Assembly (NCBI GenBank): GCA_052273625.1 | Contig: DAVZHW010000043.1 | Coordinates: 1 to 13,311 of the forward strand | Length of the DNA: 13,311 nt | Direction of reading: 5' to 3' | DNA from: Fimenecus sp052273625 | GTDB lineage: Bacteria; Bacillota; Clostridia; Oscillospirales; Acutalibacteraceae | Shown here: in pieces, positions 6,267-12,256 of the stretch | How the letters are laid out: each line of letters begins with the position of its first letter | How positions within the stretch are numbered: position 1 is the first letter of the stretch | Notes under the pieces: generated by a model | What the model was told of the DNA's origin: nothing | What the model saw: the letters and a program-made list of their open reading frames with translations, nothing else | Databases searched by the model: none | Made by a program: the position numbers and the translations under genes

Positions 6267-6813
6267 TATCGTGTTTCAGAGAGCGTTTGTAAAAGTTAAT
6301 GAAAAGGAATGTATACCTATGGTGCTTATGGGTTGCAATAACCTGACGGAGCTTTGTTATGATTGTAACGGCAGACCACATGAAAGGTGTGTAAGAAGCT
6401 GGGGAACGTTGAGCTATGCAAAATCACCTGACAATAAGTATGATAATTGCGTGACAGAAGAAGCGCTTTGCAAAGCTATTCCTGACGTTGAATACGAGTT
6501 TTTTAAGTTCAACGGCAAATTTTTGTTCAAGAAAAATATGAGAGCTTTTATAAGAAACGGCTTTAAACTGGCTTATACGGCAGAGGACTTTTCACGTTCG
6601 GGCAACAATCTGAGATTAGAGGTGAGAGAGTGCAAAAAAGACAAAAATTATACTCACAACATCATTTATGTAGAAAATATCGAAACAACTGCGGATTTAC
6701 AGAAAGCCGTGAACGAGGCAAGAAGTGTTATGAAAGAGTACAACGGTGGGGAAATGATTGTTATGTACGTTACGCCATTTTACGATGAACAGGTAAGGCG
6801 GTGGAGTGCATAA
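6256..6813 (+). CDS. Hypothetical protein, 185 residues
   Basis: Family not recognised. The N-terminal half has several cysteines (MGCNNLTELCYDCNGRPHERC), a spacing that could hold a metal but does not match a standard zinc finger. The rest is mixed and basic, with a predicted C-terminal alpha/beta segment ending in MYVTPFYDEQVRRWSA. No membrane segment. It overlaps the upstream gene by 11 nt, with AAAGGAGAGAG before its ATG. Its TAA shares a base with the next ATG (TAATG), the usual sign of coupled translation. Central gene of U4. Confidence 0.72.
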   Translation: MSYDIVFQRAFVKVNEKECIPMVLMGCNNLTELCYDCNGRPHERCVRSWGTLSYAKSPDNKYDNCVTEEALCKAIPDVEYEFFKFNGKFLFKKNMRAFIRNGFKLAYTAEDFSRSGNNLRLEVRECKKDKNYTHNIIYVENIETTADLQKAVNEARSVMKEYNGGEMIVMYVTPFYDEQVRRWSA

Positions 6814-7112
6814 TGAAGCCAATGGCAATGCTTGATATATCGGAGCAAGGCAGAGTAAAAATCGTGGATAGTAACGGCAACTATGTGACATATGTGTCCA
6901 CTATGGATATGAGCGAGAGGGAAGTTCTTTCGTTTTTTAAAGATTTTCGCAAGGCAATTAATTCCGAAAAAGATATGTGCAAATTTTTAAAAACCATAAG
7001 TAACGATATCATAGAAGTTTTTCCCTGCGGTGATTATGTTAAGCTTTGTGAAGAGTATGGTGCTGAGTATGTAAATGTTATCGGCTCATGTTGTTTGAGA
7101 ATATCAGAATAG
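6813..7112 (+). CDS. Hypothetical 99-residue protein carrying an operator-like motif in its coding DNA
   Basis: Unknown function. A beta-strand-like N-terminus (MLDISEQGRVKIVDSNGNYV) is followed by a helix around SEREVLSFFKDFRKAI. ATG 6813 is preferred over an upstream in-frame GTG because it overlaps the previous stop (TAATG) and has GGTGGAG 6 nt before it. The codons for VTYVST (6884-6901) are a copy of the dispersed GACACATAT motif, and 20 bp are identical to the non-coding copy at 3432-3451. Either the motif is functional inside the gene, or the intergenic copy derives from a lost relative of this gene. Confidence 0.72.
   Translation: MKPMAMLDISEQGRVKIVDSNGNYVTYVSTMDMSEREVLSFFKDFRKAINSEKDMCKFLKTISNDIIEVFPCGDYVKLCEEYGAEYVNVIGSCCLRISE
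6884..6901 (-). promoter_or_regulatory. Dispersed operator-like motif, copy 4 (intragenic)
   Basis: The - strand reads GTGGACACATATGTCACA, identical to copy 2. It is the only copy inside a gene. Confidence 0.5.
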
Positions 7113-7121
7113 GAGATAAAA

Positions 7122-7337
7122 ATGCAAAATAGTATTGCAACGTTGTGTTGGAATTGCAAACACGCCGTTCCAAAAATCGACAAAGAAACAGGCAATTATG
7201 TTACAGGGTGTGATTGGTCTATACGCCGTAAGCCCATAATGGGTTGGAAAACGTGTTGCCATAGGACGTATACAGGCACAAACGGTATGCTTGAAACATA
7301 CACTGTAACCTTTTGCCCGAAATTTGAAGAGGGATAA
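7122..7337 (+). CDS. Small cysteine-rich, putative zinc-binding protein
   Basis: A 71-residue protein with CWNC (C9, C12), C30, C45/C46 and FCPKF (C65). The order CWNCKHAVP, GCDWS, a PIMGW turn and a final CPKFEEG is typical, from memory, of short zinc-binding proteins common in Firmicutes phages and plasmids; their function is unknown. ATG 7122 follows AGGAG at a normal distance and lies 9 nt after the previous stop. Last gene of U4, ending just before a strong terminator. Confidence 0.8.
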   Translation: MQNSIATLCWNCKHAVPKIDKETGNYVTGCDWSIRRKPIMGWKTCCHRTYTGTNGMLETYTVTFCPKFEEG

Positions 7338-7340
7338 GAT

Positions 7341-7375
7341 ATAAGAGAACTGGATATCGGTTCTCTTATTTTTTT
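7341..7375 (+). terminator. Rho-independent terminator of U4
   Basis: 10-bp stem ATAAGAGAAC / GTTCTCTTAT followed by a T-run at 7370-7375, starting 4 nt after the stop of the cysteine-rich gene. Confidence 0.92.
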
Positions 7376-7392
7376 GTGACACATATAGCACA
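7375..7392 (+). promoter_or_regulatory. Dispersed operator-like motif, copy 5
   Basis: TGTGACACATATAGCACA directly follows the U4 T-run. A degenerate second copy (GGTGATATTTATAGCACA, 7479-7496) sits after the conserved box of the same module, in the position taken by copies 6-8. Confidence 0.6.
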
Positions 7393-7414
7393 ACAGATTG
7401 ATGTGAAAATTATA

Positions 7415-7475
7415 AAACGCCTCACGCCTAGCTGCTATGGCATTTGCATATAAGGCTTATGGTGATAATGGTCGA
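7415..7475 (+). repeat. Conserved upstream element, copy 5 (U5)
   Basis: Arms AAACGC (7415-7420) and GCATTT (7440-7445) keep five of six pairs. The loop holds the palindrome TAGCTGCTA. The box ATGGTGATAATGGTCGA (7459-7475) is the most divergent at its 3' end. Confidence 0.85.
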
Positions 7476-7528
7476 GGGGGTGATATTTATAGCACAAATA
7501 TTTTTTCTGAGAAATTTGTAAAATGCTA

Positions 7529-7557
7529 TTGACAAACGTTTTATAATATGCTATAAT
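7529..7557 (+). promoter_or_regulatory. Consensus promoter P5
   Basis: TTGACA 7529-7534, 17-bp spacer, extended TGCTATAAT ending at 7557. The leader before the ATG at 7635 is about 70 nt, longer than in most other units; no structure is obvious in it. Confidence 0.92.
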
Positions 7558-7634
7558 ATATACATAAGAAGTTGAGCGCTACGACAATCAAGGTTAAAAT
7601 CTATGATGTTGATTAATTGAAAGGATTGATTAAA

Positions 7635-8669
7635 ATGACAGAAACAACAGCAAAGATAATCACCCCACAGGCAACGATCATTAACGCAGAAGCAATAAGC
7701 ACAATCTCTGAAATGATTGAGCAGTCAAAGAGAATGTCACTACTTTGCAATGATGATAGAACAGAAAATATGTGGGTCGATGATGAACTCATACTGCACT
7801 ACACAACAGAGGGTGAAGAAAAGCAAACCATAATGTCACGTTGGTCGCTTTCTCAGCTCTGCAACAAAATAGGCATACCAGTCAAGTATATGTACAAGTG
7901 CATTGATGAACAGCACGTCAAGCTTGTTCAGACCAATATAAACGAATGGCTGACGGAGTTCAATAATAGAAGGACAGGCACAGTTATCAGAAAGTGCTAC
8001 TCTGAAAATACAGAGTATAGCAGGGGAATAGTTTCGGAAAGATATTCACTTTATGATAACTCGCAAATTTTGACGGCAATAAACAAGTCTGTTAATTTTG
8101 ATAACTATGATATCAGAGGACAGATATTAACACCTGAAAGACTTCATTTGAGATTGACGAACAAAAAGAAACTAAATGTAAAAGAAGTTGGAGATCTGTT
8201 TTCTGGCATAATGATAGACAATTCAGAGGTAGGACAAGGAGCGTTAAAAATAACCTTTATGATGTACCGCCTGCAATGTACAAATGGTATGGTTATGAAC
8301 ACACAAGCACCGCTTGTGTACTGCAAACACTATGGTGGTACAATAGAAAAGTTTTCGGAAAGGCTTCACACGCTTCCCAAAATGTTGAGCGAGGCAGAGG
8401 AGTATATGACTGCACTCATAGATAGAAACATTAAAAAGAAAATGAGCAAGAAAGAGGTTGAGGAGTGCTTTGAAAAAATAAAGAAAGCACTTAAAATGTC
8501 AGAGGACGGAATGGAAAAGCTCGGCATATTGAGAGAGATCTATGCAGACGAAATGGGCGAGAATGGCTTTGCTATCGTGAACGCCTTGACCGACTACAGC
8601 AAGGACTTTGCAATTGACAGGCGCATAGAGATAGAGACATATGCAGGCAAACTCTTCAAGGCTGCTTAA
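7635..8669 (+). CDS. DUF932 (phage/plasmid-like TIGR03299 family) protein
   Basis: A 344-residue protein of a family common on plasmids, phages and conjugative elements but without an established biochemical role. Family hallmarks are in order: WSLSQLCNKIGIPVKYMYKC, then VSERYSLYDNSQIL, then LHLRLTNKK, then IDNSEVGQGALKITFMMYRL leading to CTNGMVM. The C-terminal third is helical and charged. Length fits the family. ATG 7635 follows AAAGGA by about 10 nt; a TTG upstream at 7617 overlaps the ribosome site and is rejected. It is alone in U5 between a module head and a perfect terminator. DUF932 genes are often seen near anti-restriction and establishment genes, which agrees with the neighbours here. 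Confidence 0.88.
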   Translation: MTETTAKIITPQATIINAEAISTISEMIEQSKRMSLLCNDDRTENMWVDDELILHYTTEGEEKQTIMSRWSLSQLCNKIGIPVKYMYKCIDEQHVKLVQTNINEWLTEFNNRRTGTVIRKCYSENTEYSRGIVSERYSLYDNSQILTAINKSVNFDNYDIRGQILTPERLHLRLTNKKKLNVKEVGDLFSGIMIDNSEVGQGALKITFMMYRLQCTNGMVMNTQAPLVYCKHYGGTIEKFSERLHTLPKMLSEAEEYMTALIDRNIKKKMSKKEVEECFEKIKKALKMSEDGMEKLGILREIYADEMGENGFAIVNALTDYSKDFAIDRRIEIETYAGKLFKAA

Positions 8670-8672
8670 AAA

Positions 8673-8708
8673 ACAGGACGTGTCATTTGTGGCACGTCCT
8701 GTTTTTTT
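8673..8708 (+). terminator. Rho-independent terminator of U5
   Basis: Perfect 10-bp stem ACAGGACGTG / CACGTCCTGT around a 10-nt loop, followed by a run of T to 8708 and preceded by an A-run. Confidence 0.94.
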
Positions 8709-8725
8709 GCACGCTATCGCATACA

Positions 8726-8790
8726 AAACGCTTAACAGCTATCACGATACCGCCTATATATATAAAGAGAATTATGATGATAGTGGTCGG
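8726..8790 (+). repeat. Conserved upstream element, copy 6 (U6, parAB)
   Basis: Left arm AAACGC (8726-8731) is kept, but the right arm GCCTAT (8752-8757) pairs at only four of six positions, the weakest of all copies. The loop has the CAGCTATCACGATAC subtype. The box ATGATGATAGTGGTCGG (8774-8790) runs straight into operator-like motif copy 6. Confidence 0.85.
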
Positions 8791-8808
8791 TGTGACACAT
8801 ATGGCACA
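8791..8808 (+). promoter_or_regulatory. Dispersed operator-like motif, copy 6
   Basis: TGTGACACATATGGCACA abuts the conserved GGTCGG box. A perfect 12-bp palindrome, AATTTGCAAATT (8830-8841), lies between it and the -35 and recurs exactly in U8. Confidence 0.65.
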
Positions 8809-8845
8809 AAATTAAAAATTTTTTTGAGAAATTTGCAAATTACTA

Positions 8846-8874
8846 TTGACAAATGCTTTATAATATGATATAAT
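8846..8874 (+). promoter_or_regulatory. Consensus promoter P6 (parAB)
   Basis: TTGACA 8846-8851, 17-bp spacer, extended TGATATAAT ending at 8874. The region 8782-8915 differs from 12116-12249 (U8) at only about six positions. Confidence 0.93.
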
Positions 8875-8923
8875 GTATACATACCGATAAGATAATTAAT
8901 ACTTCTTGAAAGGGGCTTTGAAA

Positions 8924-9634
8924 ATGGCAAAGTTTTTAGTAGCATATAACAAAAAAGGCGGTGTTGGTAAGAGTACCACTTGCATTAATCTTGCGTTTAA
9001 TCTCGCCGTTCTCAGAAACAAAAAAACGCTTCTGATTGACATTGATAATCAGGGTGACAGCTCACGTTTTCTTGACAATGTAGACGAGGACAAGAACCTG
9101 TATAACGTACTTAACGGCAAGTATGAGATAGAGGACGTTATAAAGAACACACGTTATGAAAATCTTGATTGTGTGACGTTCGGTAAGGCTGAGTATCTTA
9201 ATGCGGACGTAAAAGACATTGAGGAAAGGCTGATGAAGCCGTGGAACGTACTTGATGAAAAATACGATTTTATTATCATCGACTTGCCCCCTGCTATAAG
9301 CTCCCTTAACAGAGCTATATTTGCTATGACGGACGGCATTATCGTTCCTGTTGATTTATCAGAATACAGTCTGAACGGCTTGGAAGCTGTTGTGGGCGAG
9401 GTCAAGAAGTACGGCGGAAAAATTGAGGGAATACTCATTACAAAGTACAAGAAGAAAAATGCGCTTCACACAAAGCTTGCAGGACTTATAAAATCATCGG
9501 GAATGGGAAAAACTTTTGAGGTCGTTCCTGAGAGCAACGCTATTCAGAACTCGCCAAGCTATGGCGTAACGGTATACGAGTATTTCAAGCGTGCAAACGC
9601 AGTTTATGAAAAGCTCACAGACGAAATAATTTAA
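8924..9634 (+). CDS. parA: ParA/Soj-family partition ATPase
   Basis: A 236-residue ATPase that positions sister copies of the element by dynamic binding to the nucleoid. It has the deviant Walker A NKKGGVGKSTT (9-19, with the signature lysine K11 and the P-loop K16), the A' motif LLIDIDNQGD (36-45) and Walker B FIIIDLPP (116-123). There is no N-terminal helix-turn-helix, so it is the short (type Ib / Soj-like) form, which normally does not itself repress its operon. ATG 8924 is chosen because GAAAGGGG precedes it; the upstream TTG at 8906 overlaps the ribosome site. parB follows after 21 nt. The unit has its own module-type promoter, nearly identical to that of the exonuclease unit. Confidence 0.95.
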   Translation: MAKFLVAYNKKGGVGKSTTCINLAFNLAVLRNKKTLLIDIDNQGDSSRFLDNVDEDKNLYNVLNGKYEIEDVIKNTRYENLDCVTFGKAEYLNADVKDIEERLMKPWNVLDEKYDFIIIDLPPAISSLNRAIFAMTDGIIVPVDLSEYSLNGLEAVVGEVKKYGGKIEGILITKYKKKNALHTKLAGLIKSSGMGKTFEVVPESNAIQNSPSYGVTVYEYFKRANAVYEKLTDEII

Positions 9635-9655
9635 TATAAAAAGGAGATTTTGAAA

Positions 9656-10705
9656 ATGGGAAGATTTAATACGGACAGACTCGAAAGCAAGGTAAACAAC
9701 ATCAAGACGGCAAACGAACAGTTTGAGAAAATCAACATCAATGACATTATCGACTGTTCGGATAATCACTTTCCGCTGACGGAAATTGAAGAACTTGCCT
9801 ATGATATTGCCGAAAGAGGTCTTGACGATAACCTTGTTGTTGGACGTTGCAACAAGGAAGTTGCAGAACATTACGGCGTGAAAGAAGGACAGTATCTTCT
9901 TATCAGCGGTCACAGACGTAAAACAGCTATTATGTACGCAAATGAGCATATTGACAACTTCAATATGCAGGAGATTATGTGCAAGATTAAGCCGTTCAAT
10001 TCTGTTGCAAATGCCAAGTATCAGCTCAATATGGCGAATTTGCAGAGCCGTAGACTTACAAGCAGTGACCTTATGAGAGCCTTTACAGAACTGAAAAATC
10101 TGTTGCCTGACCTTGAAAAAGAGGGTATGAAGATATCAGGCAGAACGAGAGATTTTATTGCAAAGACCTTGAACATCTCTTCTGCCCAGGTTGGCAAAAT
10201 GGAGAACGTGTATAACAATGCTGTTGATGAAGTTAAGACGGAAGTCGAGCAGGGAACGCTTTCTATCAACGCCGCAAATGTTATCGCAAGACTTGATGAT
10301 AACGAACAGAAAGATATCATCAACAACTATTCTGAAACAGACCGCTATGACGAAGCAAAAAAAAGGGTAGAGGAGATAAGGGCAAGGAAAGAAGCTGAGA
10401 CAACAGCCGAGCCTGACGAGCCGACCGCAGAAGAGCTTGATAACGTTCCAAATGCAACACCGAACATCACAGTTGCAACAAGAAATGACGTTGAAAAGAC
10501 CGTCGCAGTTGAGGAGAACACCGAAACAGAAAATTCAATGATATGGGATAATGAACTTGTGCTTAAATCTGTTGATTATGTGTTCAACAAATTTTCGCTG
10601 AACGTTTCAGAAGAAACGAAAAATCAGCTCAAAGGCATTGAGATGATGTTGAAATCAATGCTCAAAAAGACAGCAGAACAGGCAAGAGAATTTATCGGAG
10701 AATAA
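9656..10705 (+). CDS. parB: ParB-family centromere-binding partition protein
   Basis: A 349-residue partner of ParA. The N-terminal ParB/Spo0J domain spans roughly residues 24-135 and includes LLISGHRRKTA (81-91, the family's GERR/GHRR box for nucleotide binding) and NLQSRRLTSSDL (128-139). A helix-turn-helix segment follows (GRTRDFIAKTLNISSAQVGK, 162-181). A long acidic, proline-containing linker (about 245-300) joins a C-terminal helical, probably dimerising domain. ATG 9656 has AAGGAG upstream. Length is within the plasmid ParB range. No classic chromosomal parS (TGTTTCACGTGAAACA) was seen in the window, so its binding site is unknown; the eight-copy element is one candidate. Confidence 0.93.
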   Translation: MGRFNTDRLESKVNNIKTANEQFEKININDIIDCSDNHFPLTEIEELAYDIAERGLDDNLVVGRCNKEVAEHYGVKEGQYLLISGHRRKTAIMYANEHIDNFNMQEIMCKIKPFNSVANAKYQLNMANLQSRRLTSSDLMRAFTELKNLLPDLEKEGMKISGRTRDFIAKTLNISSAQVGKMENVYNNAVDEVKTEVEQGTLSINAANVIARLDDNEQKDIINNYSETDRYDEAKKRVEEIRARKEAETTAEPDEPTAEELDNVPNATPNITVATRNDVEKTVAVEENTETENSMIWDNELVLKSVDYVFNKFSLNVSEETKNQLKGIEMMLKSMLKKTAEQAREFIGE

Positions 10706-10710
10706 CAGGC

Positions 10711-10740
10711 AAGAGAGTTCCAAAAGGAACTCTCTTTTTT
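10711..10740 (+). terminator. Rho-independent terminator of parAB
   Basis: Perfect 10-bp stem AGAGAGTTCC / GGAACTCTCT with an AAAA loop and a T-run to 10740. A second T-run follows at 10743-10749. Confidence 0.94.
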
Positions 10741-10762
10741 GCTTTTTTTGCCCACCGTGATA

Positions 10763-10823
10763 GAACGTTTTACACCTAATAGATAAGATGTTCATATATA
10801 AGATTTATGGTGAGGGTTGTCGG
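10763..10823 (+). repeat. Conserved upstream element, copy 7 (U7)
   Basis: Arms GAACGT (10763-10768) and ATGTTC (10788-10793) have changed together relative to copy 1: the first pair is now G-C and the sixth T-A, with one G-T wobble between. The box is ATGGTGAGGGTTGTCGG (10807-10823). This copy gives the best evidence that pairing of the arms matters. Confidence 0.85.
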
Positions 10824-10825
10824 AA

Positions 10826-10843
10826 GCGGACACATATAGCACA
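10826..10843 (+). promoter_or_regulatory. Dispersed operator-like motif, copy 7
   Basis: GCGGACACATATAGCACA, sharing the 15-bp core with copies 5 and 8, 2 bp after the conserved box and 17 bp before the -35. Confidence 0.6.
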
Positions 10844-10860
10844 AAAAAATACGATAAGCA

Positions 10861-10889
10861 TTGACAAATTCGACTAAATATGATATAAT
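10861..10889 (+). promoter_or_regulatory. Consensus promoter P7 (AcrVA2-like gene)
   Basis: TTGACA 10861-10866, 17-bp spacer, extended TGATATAAT ending at 10889. The leader is short, about 27 nt, with AAGGAG at 10908-10913 before the ATG at 10923. Confidence 0.92.
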
Positions 10890-10922
10890 ATATACATAGA
10901 GTGTTATAAGGAGAGAGTTAAA

Positions 10923-11984
10923 ATGTCAAGAAAGAAAAGCATTGAAAATGAGCCGCTGCCTTTTACTGAACTTAAGCGATTTACAAAAACATATTCAAAC
11001 GTGTGGAGTGCCTGCGATATGTTTCACAATGACAATGGTAAAAACGGACTGCCGCATTGGAATAAACTTTGCGAAGTGCCGATATCGGCAACACTGTCGG
11101 TAATGACGTTATATCCTCATACAACTATAGACAAAATGTTTCCTGCTGAATGTGCCGCTCTGTACGCTTGGCGTAAGCACAAGATAATATACAAATTTGA
11201 CAAGGACTTGGCGAAAATGCTTATAGAGCAAGCGGAAGATTTAGAAGTTCCCTTAGACGTGCTTTATTCCTTGCCATATCCTTGCATATACATAGAGTTG
11301 GACGAAAACGTGGGCTTTTTGGTGTGGTTTGAGGACGATTTTTATACGCACGTTATGGAACTGCGTATGCTTATACTTAGACGAAATGCGGACGGAACAG
11401 TTTCACACGATGAGAACATCATACTTCATCTAAAAGAGGGTTGGAACATATCTGACGGCATAAGAGATATGGTTAAGACTATTCAGCACAATCTGAATGA
11501 TGAAGAAATTCAAAAGCAAGTCAAAGAATTTGGCTTTACCTCAGATTATTCTGATCCTGATAAGCTGTTTGAAGAACAATATATAGTGGCGAGTAGATTG
11601 ATACAGCTCGTTTTGTATATTTGTGCGGAAAACAAAGACGTGCAGGAAAACGAAGAACAAAAAAGTATTTCAAAACCATTCAACAAGGAAAAGCCAAAGG
11701 ACGTTTTCAGAGAGATACGGAAGTGGGACGTTGGATATCGAGTAGGAAATGTGATACGAAAGGCTAATAAAGCCACTGGGAATAGTTCTGCTTCTGAGCA
11801 TAGCAATGCAGGTCAAGGAAGCAGCGTTGGCAAGCGTCCTCACAGCAGACGAGGGCATTATCATCATTACTGGATAGGCTCAAAAAAAGACGGAACACGG
11901 CGTATCATTTTGAGATGGGTCGCACCGATGTTTATAAACGGTGATATTGATGATATAGTACCTACAACGTATGAACTGAAATGA
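10923..11984 (+). CDS. AcrVA2-family anti-CRISPR-like protein
   Basis: A 353-residue protein. The C-terminal block RPHSRRGHYHHYWIG (305-319) followed by RWVAPMFINGD (331-341) matches, from memory, the RPHxRRGHxHxYWxG ... RWxPxxFVN ending of AcrVA2, the Moraxella inhibitor of Cas12a (about 322 residues). Weaker matches run in the same order: LYAWRKHKIIYKFD with SLPYPCIYIELD (about 80-127), IQLVLYICAEN (about 227-237) and WDVGYRVGNVIRK (268-280). AcrVA2 homologues are reported widely on mobile elements, often in hosts without Cas12a, so the target here may differ. Known AcrVA2 is reported to lower Cas12a production. Residues 240-304 form a variable, low-complexity linker. The gene is alone in its unit, just after parAB. 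Orthology is inferred without alignment software. Confidence 0.78.
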   Translation: MSRKKSIENEPLPFTELKRFTKTYSNVWSACDMFHNDNGKNGLPHWNKLCEVPISATLSVMTLYPHTTIDKMFPAECAALYAWRKHKIIYKFDKDLAKMLIEQAEDLEVPLDVLYSLPYPCIYIELDENVGFLVWFEDDFYTHVMELRMLILRRNADGTVSHDENIILHLKEGWNISDGIRDMVKTIQHNLNDEEIQKQVKEFGFTSDYSDPDKLFEEQYIVASRLIQLVLYICAENKDVQENEEQKSISKPFNKEKPKDVFREIRKWDVGYRVGNVIRKANKATGNSSASEHSNAGQGSSVGKRPHSRRGHYHHYWIGSKKDGTRRIILRWVAPMFINGDIDDIVPTTYELK

Positions 11985-12002
11985 GCAGAAGAAATGTATT
12001 GA

Positions 12003-12046
12003 GAAAACTGCGGTCATAGGGTATGTACCTTGTGACCGCAGTTTTC
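12003..12046 (+). terminator. Long hairpin terminator of U7
   Basis: A stem of about 19-21 bp starting GAAAACTGCGGTCA (12003-12016) pairs with TGACCGCAGTTTTC (12033-12046), with two G-T wobbles nearer the loop. The A-run and T-run are part of the stem, so it may work in both directions. Bases 11991-12045 recur without change at 13257-13311. Confidence 0.88.
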
Positions 12047-12061
12047 TTTACGGTGTATAGG

Positions 12062-12124
12062 AAACGCTTCACAACTAGCAGCTATGACGTTTATATATAC
12101 ACGGTTTATGGTGAGAGTGGTCGG
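12062..12124 (+). repeat. Conserved upstream element, copy 8 (U8)
   Basis: Arms AAACG (12062-12066) and CGTTT (12088-12092) pair, and the loop carries the palindrome TAGCAGCTA. The box ATGGTGAGAGTGGTCGG (12108-12124) runs directly into operator-like motif copy 8. Confidence 0.87.
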
Positions 12125-12142
12125 TGTGACACATATAGCACA
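12125..12142 (+). promoter_or_regulatory. Dispersed operator-like motif, copy 8
   Basis: TGTGACACATATAGCACA, identical to copy 5, abutting the GGTCGG box exactly as in U6. The palindrome AATTTGCAAATT is at 12164-12175. Confidence 0.65.
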
Positions 12143-12179
12143 AAATTAAAAATTTTTTTGAGAAATTTGCAAATTACTA

Positions 12180-12208
12180 TTGACAAATGCCTTATAATAT
12201 GCTATAAT
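12180..12208 (+). promoter_or_regulatory. Consensus promoter P8 (exonuclease)
   Basis: TTGACA 12180-12185, 17-bp spacer, extended TGCTATAAT ending at 12208. Leader and ribosome site are nearly those of parA, so the two units should respond together. Confidence 0.93.
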
Positions 12209-12256
12209 ATATACATACCGATAAGGTAATTAATACTTCTTGAGAGGGGCTTATTT

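Noticed and set aside
8641..8868. A 75-codon + strand ORF and a similar one at 12023-12229 with shared sequence
   Set aside because: They span the terminators and module heads, lack ribosome sites, and resemble each other only because the promoter DNA is duplicated.
9494..9949. A 151-codon - strand ORF opposite parA/parB
   Set aside because: It is a shadow of well-supported coding genes with no ribosome site or promoter on that strand; the same holds for the other - strand ORFs, for example 5757-6161 and 5010-5321.
8700..10760. Classic parS site near parAB
   Set aside because: No TGTTTCACGTGAAACA-like palindrome was found by eye.
17..12124. Repeated element as a CRISPR array
   Set aside because: Copies are 0.8-3.5 kb apart with genes between them and are not exact repeats.
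17..12124. Repeated element as a riboswitch or 5' leader RNA
   Set aside because: It lies upstream of the -35 and downstream of the previous terminator, so the adjacent promoter does not transcribe it, and there is no room for a separate + strand promoter in most copies.
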